Assembly: GCA_001695595.3 (NCBI GenBank)
Contig: MBPM02000023.1
Coordinates: 62,001 to 126,000 of the forward strand
DNA: 64,000 nucleotides
Reading direction: 5' to 3'
Origin: Plasmopara viticola
Lineage: Eukaryota; Oomycota; Peronosporomycetes; Peronosporales; Peronosporaceae
Notes under the pieces: model-generated
Database searches by the model: none
Told to the model about the DNA's origin: nothing
What the model saw: the letters and a program-made list of their open reading frames with translations, nothing else
Translations under genes and position numbers: made by a program
Shown here: positions 8,685 to 20,842 of the stretch, one piece after another
Layout of the letters: each line of letters opens with the position of its first letter
Numbering within the stretch: the first letter of the stretch is position 1

Positions 8685-11226
8685 CTAGCTAAGCGAGGGA
8701 GCCACTTTTGTGCTACTCCCGCCTGCAGTCCATCGCAACAGTGTTGCGGTCGTTGCATTTTCGGCAAGCGCGGACGCTATTCGCCGCTTAAGTAGTGCAG
8801 AAGTCTTTTCATATTTGGCGGCTACAGTTGCTTGCGCTTCGATAAGCCTCTTATTCGAATAGTGCTGGAACACATCGGCTAAAAGTCGCGTCTGGAGCAA
8901 CACGTTCTTGCTGCCAAGGCTAATGCCAATGGCATTTGTAAGCATGTCTTCGCCTTGCTCCAGCTTGCCAAGAGCCACTAGTCGCGGTCCAAGCAGTGCC
9001 ATAATCTCGGATGTCGTCTCACAGCACGACACGCTTGTAGTCATGTGCTGGAGAGCTCTGTGAAGGAGCGCCAAAGCTTGTGATCGGAGTCCCTCTAGTT
9101 TTGCATGCTCGGTATAGCTTTCTCCATGCCCATCAGATAGTTCTTCTGTAGCCCACATCCACTTGACGAGAGCGAGATCGTACTACCACAGAGCAAGGCG
9201 TTTTTAGTATAACAAGAGGTAATCAGAGCAATGTCATTTTTAAGGTGTGGTATACCTTTGCTTGCAACTCGACACTACAGCACTTGTTCATTTGGTGCTG
9301 CAGGCCATCCAGGCTCAAAATGCGAGCCACCCATTTCAACAGCACGCGGCTCGGATAAATCTGTTTAACTTGCACAACTGTCGAGGAATCGTATTGCACC
9401 GGTAGAGGATCAATAGCTAGACCGCCGCAATACATCGCCACATCAAGCACGTCTACCCACACAATCAGGTAGGAATCAGGATATAATTCTTCTCCGCCCG
9501 TGGGGATCGGTAGCACCTTATCTACGACGTAATTTAGATGCGCACATGCGTCTTTTACTTTTCCGATTGCTGTAGCATACTGCACAATATTGATTGTACA
9601 GATACAATAACAACAAGGAAGTTAAGGGTCTACAGGTTTATAAGGTGGTAACGCCACGATACCTTTGCAATCAATGTGTGACAGCGCGCAAGAAAGTAGC
9701 GGTAAGAAATAGTACGCTCCAGGTCCGGCTTATACGTCGCGAATAGTGTAGTCATCTGCGCGATGCTTGCTCCCATGTCTGCGTATCGACATTGTAAACC
9801 CAGTAGCTTACAGTAGAGATGCAGCATGTCGAACAGTGTTGCAATGAGCATCAGTCGAACTGCCGAATACTGGGCATAAGTTTTAATATTGGTCTGCGTC
9901 GCGAAAATCGTATTCATGGCAAGATCAATCGCCTGCTTCGGATCGGAATATGCAAAGAACGACGCTCGCATTGAAACCAAAATTGAGGTCAGATAGGCAT
10001 CCTTAAAAGTGCCGACGCGTTGTTCATCGCTTGTTCCAGTGCTTCGAATTAAATATTGAATTTGTTCTAGTAGTGGCGCAATTTTCGTTAGCTTACCAAC
10101 TCTGTTTAACATCATAATCAGAAGCCCCCGTTACTTCAATCCCACGAGCGGTGCTGCCGTCAGCAAATGACGCTTACCTTAAATAGTAAAACCCAGTAAT
10201 TATTAAATGGTGAATGCGGACGTCTCGTGATATTGTATGCTCACACGCCAATTTGTCAAAAAACTCCTGGCCGTTTTGAATCAACTGGTGTAACTCGGCG
10301 GTGTTACCAGGCTGAAATGACGAGATGGCCGTTTGGCACGTCACCTCCACCAACCACAACTGTAAAATAAACAGCGCGAATCATCAGTATCTCAAAAGCA
10401 GGTCAATCGCAGGTTTCAAGCGCTCGCCCGTCACAAGATCCTACCAAAAAGCCGCGGTCGACATAGCTTGGCAGCGTTAGCCGCAAATGCTTCAAGCTTT
10501 TCAAAAAACAGCTGCCGCTACCGTCGTTTTTGGAGTGCTTTGCCATGACAGTGGCAGCGTGCATTTTCACCAAGCACGCCTTCAACTTGACACTAAAATA
10601 TCTTCGAAACTCGCCGGCAAGAGCAGGGAATGCAATTTCGGCTTCTTTACAGTTCTTGAGACCCTCACATAAAATCTTTAGTAATCGCTGATTCTTCTCC
10701 AACCGTTCACCCTTCAGCTGTTGCTGCAGCAAAAATTTGGTCTTCACTAACAAGAGTTTATATTCATTCTACATTCACACAAAACCTTTAGATTCTACAC
10801 GAGCTCACCATCACAACTGGATACAAACAAACTTACACTGCAAGGAACTCCTTGGGCGATGGCAGAGTCCGCGCATTGGATACACTTCTCTGTCTGAACC
10901 ACTCGGCGCGTCCAGAGATCGTGATCATCCACCTTTCTATTGTTGCTACTCGCAACACTACAGATGTCAGCTAGACGTACATTTGCCTGCAGTAGAATTT
11001 CTTGCTCTTCGAGACTGCGGGTGCTGCAATCAACTGCACATAGAGGCTGTAGTCGACAATTAGATAAGTATTGACGTAATAGTCATTCCGTCATAGAATG
11101 CTACGTTAAAGTCACCTCCAGGCATTGCGCTGTCTGCATGACCAAATTCTTTTGCGCCAATAAGCACGCTAGACTCCAGAGCTGCTGCACATCCTCGGCG
11201 CGCAATTCCGCACTCGTTGCCGTCAT
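8685..11226 (-). CDS. MAU2: Cohesin loading factor MAU2/SCC4-like
   Basis: This is the TPR-superhelix partner of NIPBL/SCC2 that loads cohesin onto chromatin. Seven exons are proposed: 11226-11116, 11046-10839, 10746-10445, 10359-10178, 10101-9663, 9579-9256 and 9182-8685, giving 687 aa. The second donor could instead lie 2 bp further on. The family match is best at the ends: the N-terminus (LWSLACLLAQKNLVMQTAQC) aligns with the first helices of MAU2, and the C-terminus (ALLGPRLVALGKLEQGEDML, then LLRWTAGGSSTKV) follows the conserved last TPRs and the LITWTDG-type tail. The middle is diverged helical repeat. No nuclear localisation signal is obvious. Confidence 0.75.
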
Positions 11227-11292
11227 TCTAAGTGTCACTAAATCGCGGCACCATAAATTCGTAAATAGTGACCACAATTTCTCTGTTGCAAT

Positions 11293-12552
11293 ATGCAACC
11301 GACGTGGGTGCCGCTACTCAGTGACGACGGCAATAGCTCAAACGATGCGGAACGAAGCGTGGATGTGGCTTTTCTTCTCGATTGCATCGTTTATGCTTTA
11401 GTAGGAGGTGCCGCAGGTGTTCAGCTTGTGCGTAATTGCTGTCGCTATCGTCCTTGGACCGTTCAGAAGATGATTCACCTCCTTATGTTCTTAGCGGCTT
11501 TTGGTGTGAAGACTGATACAAGCTTTACGTAACTCAGTATGCTGACATGTATTGCGTGTTTCTTCATGCAGTGCGTGCGATTTTCTTGGCATTAGTTGCC
11601 TCCAATTGGTGCGATGTATTAAGTGGTGAGGTCAATGTTGCGAAGTGCTCAACGGGCGAGCGAGACCTGTTCTACATCCTGGACCAAGTGCCGATTTTGG
11701 CATTTTTTGCAATTTATGCACTGCTAGTGCAATTCTGGGCAGAGGTGTACTACAACGCAGTAGACAAGTTGGCGACGCTGAAAAATGTTATCAAGCCTTT
11801 GATCCGAGGATTTATTGTGGTATGTAATAGCCTTTGTATCGGTACCGCAAGTACGTGCTTGTGCATTGCGGCGCTAACCAAAATGTGCTTGACTATACAG
11901 GTGGCGATGTTAATTCAAGGATTATTTTGGATGTTTTACGCATCCGTGTGGCGGAACGAGCGTACGTGGATAGTTCTTAACATAGCTACGTTTTAGATCT
12001 GAATGAATGAAGTGAATATATTTTGCAGGTGCCTTCTTCACACGATCACAAGCGGTTTTAAATATGGAGATTTTTATGATTATCGCTACTGGATTCATTT
12101 ATTTCGGGCGAAAGGCCTACATTGAATTGCGGTAGGTGGGAAGGAGTTTTGTCTGTCGCAATTGTTGACAAATCACATTGTGTTGAGTTTGCTTCAGATC
12201 GGTGCCAGTGGAACTTAAGATTCGATCGAAAAAACTCAATGAGCTAGCAACTATAACTTCAGTTGGCACTTCGTGTTTTATGACTCGCTGCGGGTTGCAA
12301 ATCTTTTTGTCGACGGAGAAGAGGCAACTACATGATCACAGCACGTGGCTTGTTGTCGTAGTGTACTACGCTCTATTGGAAACCGTGCCAGCACTTTCAG
12401 TGTTGTATTTTAACCGCCGGCTTCCTATTCGCCAAAGACCCGCAACTTCAAGTCCCATCCGAGGTGGCAGTCTTTTTTTCGGCCAGGGAATGGGCGTTGG
12501 TAGTGCATCTGATGGAGGGGATCCGCTGAGAAAAAGTTTGCTTCACGGATAA
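11293..12552 (+). CDS. THH1/TOM1/TOM3-domain multipass membrane protein
   Basis: Four exons (11293-11503, 11572-11961, 12029-12131, 12198-12552) give 352 aa with about seven hydrophobic segments. The signature stretch WTVQKMIHLLMFLAAF, then RAIFLAL, then LAFFAIYALLVQFWAEVYYN, matches the THH1/TOM1/TOM3 domain known from plant tobamovirus-multiplication proteins and GPCR-like relatives. The C-terminus has LVVVVYYALLETVPALSVLY and a Gly/Ser-rich cytosolic tail. The plant relatives are vacuolar or endomembrane proteins; the role in oomycetes is not known. Only 66 bp separate its ATG from that of MAU2, so the two must share a promoter. Confidence 0.75.
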
Positions 12553-13013
12553 ATACAGTAGAGTCATATTTTGCTTTTCATGCTGAAAGGTGATGTCATC
12601 ACGTGAATTTTTTTTTGCGTTGATTCAGTATAAACCTCGTAAAATATTCAAACTCCTGGCCATCTTTTGTGAACAAACTTGACGCTTGCTAAACAAGCCA
12701 TTATCTGTATGGCTCAGCGATTTGATCCTGCACAAAGCAGGCTTCTGTGACGAAAACTCTTAAACCGTGACCGGCAAGCACCGATTTTACAATTGTCATT
12801 TGATTCTTCCGCGACCAATGTAGTCTGACTCACGCAACTAAATCAGAGAATTTTAATTGCTGAAAAGTAGCTATGGACCGAATCGAAATTATTCGAATCA
12901 AAATTTGCAAAATTTCGACCTTTATATTCAGTTTCCGAGCATCAAGCGCTTGTGTAGTTCCACACAGCGAAAGCCGCACGATGAACACTATGCTCCATTA
13001 CATTCTGCGCTTA
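12553..13013. other. Convergent intergenic region
   Basis: This lies between the 3' ends of the THH1-family gene and the aminotransferase. It is AT-rich and has no gene-like feature. Confidence 0.4.
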
Positions 13014-14704
13014 CTACTCGCCTGACACTTCCACAAGTAGCGTAAGCATGCGGTCATTTTCTTCACGAGACCCAATTGTAGCGCGAAGGCAGTCAGTGAG
13101 CAAGTGCTGGTTGCCGCGATAGCGAATGACGACACCACGGTTTGCCATTTGCCGGTAGACAGTCAGTGCGTGCGGAATCTAGTGGCGGCATTCCAAACAT
13201 AAATTAGCCGTCAGCTTACAAGCCAGAAACATGGAGGTACAAAATCTATTAACGCCTGCCTCGAAAAGCACAAAGTTGGAGTCAGAAGCGAAAATACGGC
13301 GCACGAACGTCAGCTTTTGCAATGCCTTAATCACTCGGTGTTTTTCCTGCAATTGTCACGTCCACCATGACACGAATTCAGCATACATTTTTAGCATTTG
13401 ATAAATCTGCATGGGCATACCTCTTTGATCCGATCCACATTCTTGCGCAATTCGTCTAAATTCAAAAATGCTTTACGTGCGACATCCGACGTCAGCTTGC
13501 TGATGTTGTAAGGTGCCTTCACATTGTTGAGCACTTGGATCAGCTTTGGATCACCGAAAGCGATACCAAGTCGAATACCAGCAAGTCCAAAACCCTTTGA
13601 AAGCGTCTGGAGCACAATTAGCCTTTTGTGTTTGTTCACTAACGTACACAGACTAGGAGAGTCAGCAAAGTCAATGTAGGCTTCGTCGACTACGACAAAG
13701 CCCTTGTAATTCTGGAGAATAGTCACACGAATGAACACGCTTAACAATCGCTTTTTTGCAAATGCCACAATGTAACTGTTAACCTTTGAATTCAGAATCG
13801 TCTCTATATCCTTGAAGCGCAACGTGTTCGCCGTGGGGTTGCCTGGACTACACAAGAAAATAACTTTTGTGTTTGCGGTGGCAGCGCTCAGAATCTGAAG
13901 CAGACAAAAAGTAGATAAGTAAAATATCGTAAACGATTATTTTATGACGCACTTTGGATGGGTTGATGTGAAAGGAAGGCAAAGGAAGATCGGGTATTAA
14001 TCCCTGTGGGTTCTCGGCTCGAGACTCGACTTGTAGCGGCACCGAAATAATACTTACATCGTGGATGTTGGCACACACGCTATACATGCCATAGGTGGGT
14101 GGTGTAATCAGAATGTTGTCCACACGAGGTTTGCAAGCCACACGAATGATCAAATCGATGGCTTCATCGCTTCCAACGCCAAGGAACGTATTCGCCTGAT
14201 TAATTTTACCAGCCGAATTTTGATTTCTATAAAATGTTATCACGATGATTTAGCAAAATGACAATTCCAACCATTAAAGTCGCCTCAAACGAACCTGAAG
14301 TCCGTAATTGCATTCTTTAACTCAAGCTGGTAAGGACACGGGTACCGCTCCAGCTCCATAGCTTGATACTGTTCGTGGCCCTGCAGCGGTGGGCCAAGAC
14401 TGTTCTCGTTGGCATCCAATAGAATACCTGCGATATCAGTGACAAGAGATTGATTGATGTATGCGCGCTCTTTTCTTAAATCGTCGTCCACTTCAATCTT
14501 ACCCTGGTTGTAGTCGTCCCGAGCACAGCGGTAGGGAGTAAGGTCCAAAATGTTGGGCCGAATAAGACGTTCCACCTCGTCCAAATCCTCGGCGGGCTTG
14601 TGTGCTGTCTCAGTGGGATGCGCACTGGACTGAGCTTTGCCCAGCCAGTACCCGACGCCAAGACCGGCAGTCACACTCAGCGCTATTGCGCTCTGTTTGT
14701 CCAT
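13014..14704 (-). CDS. HisC: Histidinol-phosphate aminotransferase with N-terminal membrane anchor
   Basis: This PLP enzyme converts imidazole-acetol phosphate to histidinol phosphate in histidine synthesis. Six exons read in phase (14704-14295, 14226-13953, 13894-13784, 13711-13421, 13346-13254, 13178-13014), giving 447 aa. Family motifs are LDANENSLGPP, GSDEAIDLIIR, CSPGNPTAN, VVVDEAYIDFA, and LQTLSKGFGLAGIRLG with the PLP-binding Lys, and the C-terminal MANRGVVIRYRGNQ. The first 25 residues carry a hydrophobic helix (SAIALSVTAGLGVGYWLG) ahead of the catalytic domain, suggesting a membrane or organelle location. Intron 3 (13712-13783) is 72 bp and stop-free, so the unspliced frame stays open. 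The exon 5 donor (GTTAAT) is the least certain junction. Confidence 0.9.
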
Positions 14705-14977
14705 TTTGTATTTGGCGCTATGAACAAAACTAAAAAAATGTGTCGAGAGCTTACTGTAGAAATTGCTCGTACCACAAAATTGAGTTCGAATGCAGCCGGT
14801 AATTATGTGCTGCGTGCGAGCTAAATGGTGCTCTAACGTCAATGACGGTTTTCAGGCACATCAATGCTGTAAGAATAAGAGCTATCTTTCATAGAAGTAT
14901 TGGAAAGAAGAGTGTACAAAAAGTGTGAGATCTCTTATGTTTTTGACACGTTCATTGCCAGAGTTGGAAAATCTTTG

Positions 14978-14991
14978 ATACCATCACATGT
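14978..14991. repeat. Target-site duplication, left copy
   Basis: The 14 bases ATACCATCACATGT are identical to those at 15317-15330 on the other side of the retroposon. The first four bases could be shared by chance with the AATAC tail, so the true duplication is 10 to 14 bp. Confidence 0.7.
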
Positions 14992-15320
14992 TTTTCGGAA
15001 AAGGTTGGGGTGACGCCCTCCTTCCAAGCGTGGGGGCTAAATGCTCGCGCGCTTCGGGCAGGTGCTCTCGGGCATCTGCAGGTCTCTAACGAGTCTCACC
15101 CTCGACGCGACGGTCTCCAGCACCAGGGCGCCACCTGGGCTCTTACCAAGTCAGAACTACACAAAATAATGGAAGACCCTCACGGCCTCGGTGCTGGCTG
15201 CACTGCCCGCCGAACGAGACCCGACGTATGCGGACACCACTCTATGCCGTGGACTAGCCATAGAGCCTAGCACGTGCATAACTTGGCAACGCGATAACGT
15301 AATACAATACAATACAATAC
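14992..15320 (+). mobile_element. Short non-LTR retroposon insertion with target-site duplication
   Basis: ATACCATCACATGT occurs at 14978-14991 and again at 15317-15330, flanking about 325 bp that is visibly more GC-rich than its surroundings. The insert ends in four exact AATAC units (15301-15320), whose last bases overlap the second repeat copy. A 10-14 bp direct duplication plus a short tandem tail is the mark of target-primed reverse transcription. It is therefore a 5'-truncated LINE or a SINE. I see no convincing tRNA-type A and B boxes, and the internal ORFs match nothing I know. Confidence 0.7.
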
Positions 15321-15330
15321 CATCACATGT
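15317..15330. repeat. Target-site duplication, right copy
   Basis: This is the second copy of ATACCATCACATGT, directly after the AATAC tail of the retroposon. Confidence 0.7.
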
Positions 15331-15404
15331 CAAATTTAAAAGAAAACCTTTTCCAAGCACATATTTATTGCTTTGAAAAAAAAAGAGTAATGTATTCTGT
15401 CTCC

Positions 15405-18400
15405 TCAATAGCATCGTTGTACACGGCTCGCAGGCACAAAGGCGACTGCTGTACAATGTCGTTGGCACCCGTAACAATCACTGTCTAAAACGCCGACTGA
15501 TAGAACAGCTGTAGAGCTTTGAGGGTTCCCGCGAAGTGACTGAACGTTGCCACATCCAAAAGGTGTAACAACGGGGTCCCCCATGAAATAGCCGCAACGC
15601 AAAACCTCAAGTCGTAGTTCTTCTTTGTTCGATGACGTTTCCAGCACGATGTCCTTGACACGAACTTTACCGTATCCAAAGGAGAATCGAACGTCACAAA
15701 AGCCTATGTCGTAAAAAGTATCGCGTATAATACCGACACCCCAAGGTTGACATCGCACCAAGCTACCAGCCGATAGGATCGACGAAAATGACAGGTAGGC
15801 TTCTCGATTCCATGGAAATTTGACCTCAATACGCTTATCATTCATGCGGAATGCCGTAATAATGCCCGAACCGAAGTTCGTCGCAACAACATTTCCTACA
15901 TCTGCAACAAATCCAACCAATTTATTAGTCAAAACCTATGGCCACAAACCTAAAAAAAAGCAAAAGAAGGCTACTCACGAGCGCGTGGAAAAAGCGCATT
16001 GGATCCGTTTGTAAAAGTAAATCCTTTACGGGACAGCAAAGTCTTTGCAACTTTAACATCGAGAAGAAATCGGTTCAAAAGCCCAAAAACGTATTCAGTC
16101 GATGATCCACTTGAGTCTTCTGCCAAATACCGTGCCGTTGCGTCCCATGCAACATGTAAAGCCTCCAACTCCATTTCGATGTCTTCAAATGCCGCTTTGA
16201 TATTCATCAGTTGCTCTCTCATGACTAGAATAAATTTGCTCTCTATTTCATACTGGCGCGGCACAAATGTTTCATTTGCTTTGATGGAACTAGCATCAAT
16301 GACATCAAGCTCAGTTTGCCCAAATACTGCTCGTGATTCACTACTTTTGGAGGACAATGTGTTCTGTACCTCGGCGCTACTCCTGCCTTCTGAAACATGC
16401 CGGCGGTGCTGCTGAATGGAAGCCAAAAAGGATGAGCGAGAAAGTGTACTACCCCCTTCTGGCTTACATATTGGCTCTCCACGCTGTCTGATAGAAGCGA
16501 AGAGGGAAGATCTTGCACTTAAGACTTGACCTGCCTCACCCTCATGTGCTAGCTTTTGCTCGCCCAAATTCGAATCCTCGCTTATCTTTGTTGAACGATT
16601 CCGAAGGGCATGTAGTAACGCTGCTTTATTGACACTTGCAGGAGAGCGTTGAGCATTCGAACGCACTTCGAAACGTTTATTTTTGATTTCACTCGTTCGA
16701 GTCGTGACATTAGCGTTCAAACTTCTTTGATCTTGGGATAATAGGTCAGTACGACATTGAATCTCAGTCATTGCTGCATTGTTCGAAGTTTGCTCGCTGT
16801 CCTCGGGCAAAGCTTCTCTGCCGATCACTTGACTTGCACCGCGATGTCGTATTGCGTCCAGTATTGTGCTTCGAGACTTCAAGCTTACACCTTGTGTGCT
16901 GTTTAAAGTCACATTACTTTGCAACGCTCCTTTGCCTTCGTACGTTTGTGCACGCTTCTCATGCTGACGCTTTCGAAGTGCCTCGGCCTCGTTAAATTGC
17001 TTTAAATTCTCTACCATCTCCTCCTTGATCTCTTGCTCAAGCTTTGTAATTTCGAGTTGCAATGCTCGTGTTTGTGAGTCGCAAATCACGTTCGAATACC
17101 GTCTCGCCTCGGGTAGCGATTTAAGATCATGAATAAACAGCAATACATCGCCTTCACCTCGATTCTTTTCCAAGACAATTTACACTTTTAGCAATTGATA
17201 TTCAACTGAGATCACTAAGTGAGCAGACTTACGTGGATCAACTGAATAATAAAATGGAGAAGCGTCATACTTTTATCAACGGCTTTAGTTTCAGACAGCT
17301 AATACAGCCGGTCAAAATCAACAACATTTATGCGTAAATTCTGACAAAGGCGGTATAGACGAACATACCTTTAAAAGAGACGCTAGTGTTATACCTTGAG
17401 CACCTTCGAGTTCAGTACCTGTGTTCAAAAGATTTCCAATCGCTAAGATCAATTCGAAGCAACGTGCTAGACGTTCGCTCTGTAAAACTTCGTAGCAAGC
17501 TCTAGTGATCAATTGAGTACGATTGCGCAACTCCTCCTGCTGACGATTAAATTGTGAAACGAATAACATCGCATTGATCTGATACCGAAAACAGCGCGTA
17601 CATTAGACCAGCAATAATATATCGAGCAGCTAACATTATTGCTCTTTGCCTTTTCCGTCACTCTTGATATCTCACACATCTCGACCAAAAACTTTTCCGC
17701 TGCCTCTAATCGTGATCGAGATCCTTTAAAATTGGTATAACGCTTCACTTCGACACTGTTTGGCGCAATGTCTTGTAAGGTAGTCAAGCGATCGATAGTG
17801 AGGAGCTCAAAATCACAAGTTTTTAGTGCTGACAGGATACCATCTGCTCCTCCAGCGGCCTTAAACTGGCTCAACCCGATCATAATATTATTTGATCGAC
17901 GCGAATCAAGAGCCGAGAATTTGGTCTTTTTCTTAGCTTTATCCGAAATCTGGGAAGGCAACCCAGCTGCTGAGCTCCCGAATAGACATTTTAGTTCCTG
18001 AAAGTCTTGTGGGGATAGTGTGATCGGAGCTGTCTTACGTCTTGCCGTCACACGAGCCCAAATGGTTTCGTTGGCTCTTTCCGAGTCCAAACTTGTCCAG
18101 TAAACCTTACGAAAGGTGCTGTCGCGTCGATCGATACGCCGGCTGCCGGATTGTTTTACCTGACTAAAGTCACAATGTTAACACATGATTACAAAGCGCA
18201 TTTCTATTGCTAAACGACGCCCAAACCTTGTCGTTTGAGTCAATCCAGGATGGCCATCAGGCCCTGCAGCAAAAATGGCGATTTTTTCGTGTGGCACATT
18301 GTCTTGCATCATTTTCTGAGTAACTCCACTGGATGGCACACCGAAACTTAGCATTTTAAAGTATTTTTCCATAGCAGGTTCCTTTCGAAGCGCAGTATAT

Positions 18401-20733
18401 TCCAATCGCTCGGCCCGTTTATCGCTTTTGTCAGCTAGACTTGCAATACGTATCCGCTTTTCCACACGTGTCAGACACAGTGCACATCACAAAGCATTGA
18501 CTACTCACCTCTTTGTCTTTTTCGATTATAAAGCACCGATCGCATACTTTTAAATGAACATTCTTTCCACTCACTTGCACAACATGACGAGAGCATTGTA
18601 TGCAGACAATTTTTTTGCAACAAGGGCATTCGTGCTGTCGACTGAAGAACGAGAATGGATTCAAACATTCATCACACGCTTCATCAGTGCCTTCACTTGA
18701 TAAAAATCCTCCAACTATGTACGACACGGGTTTCGACAAAAGCGAAGTGCGAAGTCCCAGAATGCTGTCATCATATTTTTCGACGCAATCACTACCACCT
18801 TGTTTTCGGTGAAGATTAACTTCGGTTTCCTCTTTTAGATGCAGCGAAGTCATGTAATTGGCACAACGTTCACTTCCTAATCGTGACGCGTGATTCCATG
18901 AAATCGCCTGCGCCATTTCTAAACAGCTTTCCCACGCCATTGCGTACGCGTGTGCATCAACAAATTGATAACGAATTTGAACTTGTTTCGAGCGAACCAT
19001 GGAGTACGAATTGTCCAATTTTAAAGCCAAATCAACGACTGGCCTTGACTCAAATCGTACGACTATTTCAATCCATTCGTCCGTGGCAGATAAACACAAG
19101 GAATTCGACAACTCATGACCGTCATGCGTAGCAAAAGAGATTAAAATATCTTGAGTGTCGACTCGAAGCTGCGCTACTATGATACAGGCGGTCGGAATCG
19201 AAGTGATTGAGAGCAGTTTAAACGATGAGCGCCTGCATGTGCATTGCATGCATTCATTAATGAAACACGTTTATATTAGCCATGATACGAAGCAACGAAC
19301 CCAATGACAACATCTTGAAAAGGTTCACCATAGAGAATAAATCGGGGAACAGTGCATTTTTCGAGTTGCTTAATCTCGTCGGTGTCTTTTTTCTGATACT
19401 TCACCACGCAACTGTCACCTTCCATTTCGTGTGGAAAAGATATTTCATTGCCGATAAGTGGGGCCTCTGGTGCCCACTGCTTGAGATTGCGCGGAAATTG
19501 GACCAAGGCGGCTTCGTTTACGATGTCAGGAGGATACGGAGCCAGTAGAAAGGTAACACCATTGAGTGCACTGAGAAATGCCGCAATCTCCCGAGCATCT
19601 TCATATTGAGACAAAAGTGCTTTTGTCTCGTAGTATTTATCAATTATTAGTCTTCGTTTGCTCAAATTCTATCACATCATGATTGATCTCATAAAACAAT
19701 ACACTTTATAATAACACATAGTATCAATCGTACCTCGAACGCGCGTTGGAGAAGTCCTTTGTTTAATGCTAGCAATAGAAAAGCTCGTGACTTGTTCCAT
19801 CCTAAATATCGCAAATTTGGCGGAGGCTCTCCTTGCTGTATTTCTAATACAATTCCCATATCGTCACGTAATACGTGTTGCGTCTCAAGCAAAAACTCGT
19901 AAAATGGTGCTTCTGGCCAATTATCGAGATATCTTTCCTTCATGATAATAAACTTATTTAACAAGAGCAAACCATTAATCTCTGTGCATTCAAGTTTTTC
20001 TTACCTTAATTCCATTGCATAAGACGGTTTCGAATGCAATAATAAACGGTCGGATAGCTCCTTCATGCAATGGACTGTCAGGTCTCGTCATAAAGATGGA
20101 TACGAGATCCATCACTGTTTGCTCCAATCTCGCAACAAGTTTTCCATGTTGCTCTTTCCTCTTCTCATCGCAAAGAGCTCGTTCTTGCTCAAGTTTTTTT
20201 GATAAGTGCGGTAATGGTAGCCCAGCCGCTGCTCGTTTTGCCCTTTGCTGTAAATGCAATTGCGACTCCTGTACTGCCAACTCTGCAGCAGCAACCACAC
20301 GATTGGACGTGACGAGAAAACGATATTGCACCTGCTTATGACGCATCAATGAATGCACATTATCCCAGCGCAAAGTGTAGACGCTATCAGGTCTCAAGCT
20401 GTCAAACTTGCCTTCCATCGTCGGCTCCAGCGCGTCAAGCGAATGTGCATGATGTGACATTGATGAATCATTTGACTTGGACTCGTTTGCTTCGTTTTCA
20501 CTCGCTCTAAATCGACCCAAATCTTGTATTACTGCCTCATTTTCTAACAGTTGGAAACCAACATCGTACTCGTGGATTAAAAATTGCCACAATAGACACT
20601 CGTGCGGGTCATGGCCCTGCTGCTCTACGATAGAGGATATTGGAATCGATATGTCGACAATACTTCCACGACGAACATCTAGCGAAACCCATGGAACCGT
20701 TTGCAATAGGAGCGAGGCGACTGTCAAAGGCAT
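15405..20733 (-). CDS. Multidomain formin: GOLD-RUN-GOLD-FYVE-FH2 with C-terminal tudor-like repeats
   Basis: Ten exons (20733-20005, 19952-19734, 19668-19289, 19232-18509, 18456-18227, 18163-17635, 17578-17369, 17298-17233, 17164-15979, 15901-15405) close in frame at 1589 aa. A GOLD-like domain comes first (YTLRWDNVHSLMRHKQVQYR), then a coiled stretch and a RUN-like domain (about 200-370, SRAFLLLALNKGLLQRA). A second GOLD-like domain follows (KLDNSYSMVRSKQVQIRY), then a FYVE-type zinc finger at about 629-677 (four Cys pairs from CDECLNPFSFF). A short CCDC53-type motif (YFKMLSFGVPSSGVTQKM) precedes an FH2 actin-nucleation domain (KVYWTSLDSERANETIW, LILAIGNLLNTG, SMTLLHFIIQLI). Three VxTxFGxG repeats close the protein. 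There is no proline-rich FH1. It probably links phosphoinositide membranes and Rab-like GTPases to actin assembly. The starts of exons 2, 5 and 9 are the least certain. Confidence 0.8.
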
Positions 20734-20842
20734 CACTTTCTCGGATGAGAAGTTACAGCATAATGTAAACATACAAAAAAAGTAATATATCAAACTGGTA
20801 TTTTATATTTTGGTTAGCCAATTCAGAATTAGCAAGTCTCAA

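Noticed and set aside
13391..13855. Continuous 154-aa frame across HisC exons 3 and 4
   Set aside because: The middle 24 codons fit a GTTAAC...CCAG intron, and family spacing between the NPTAN and DEAYIDF motifs requires its removal.
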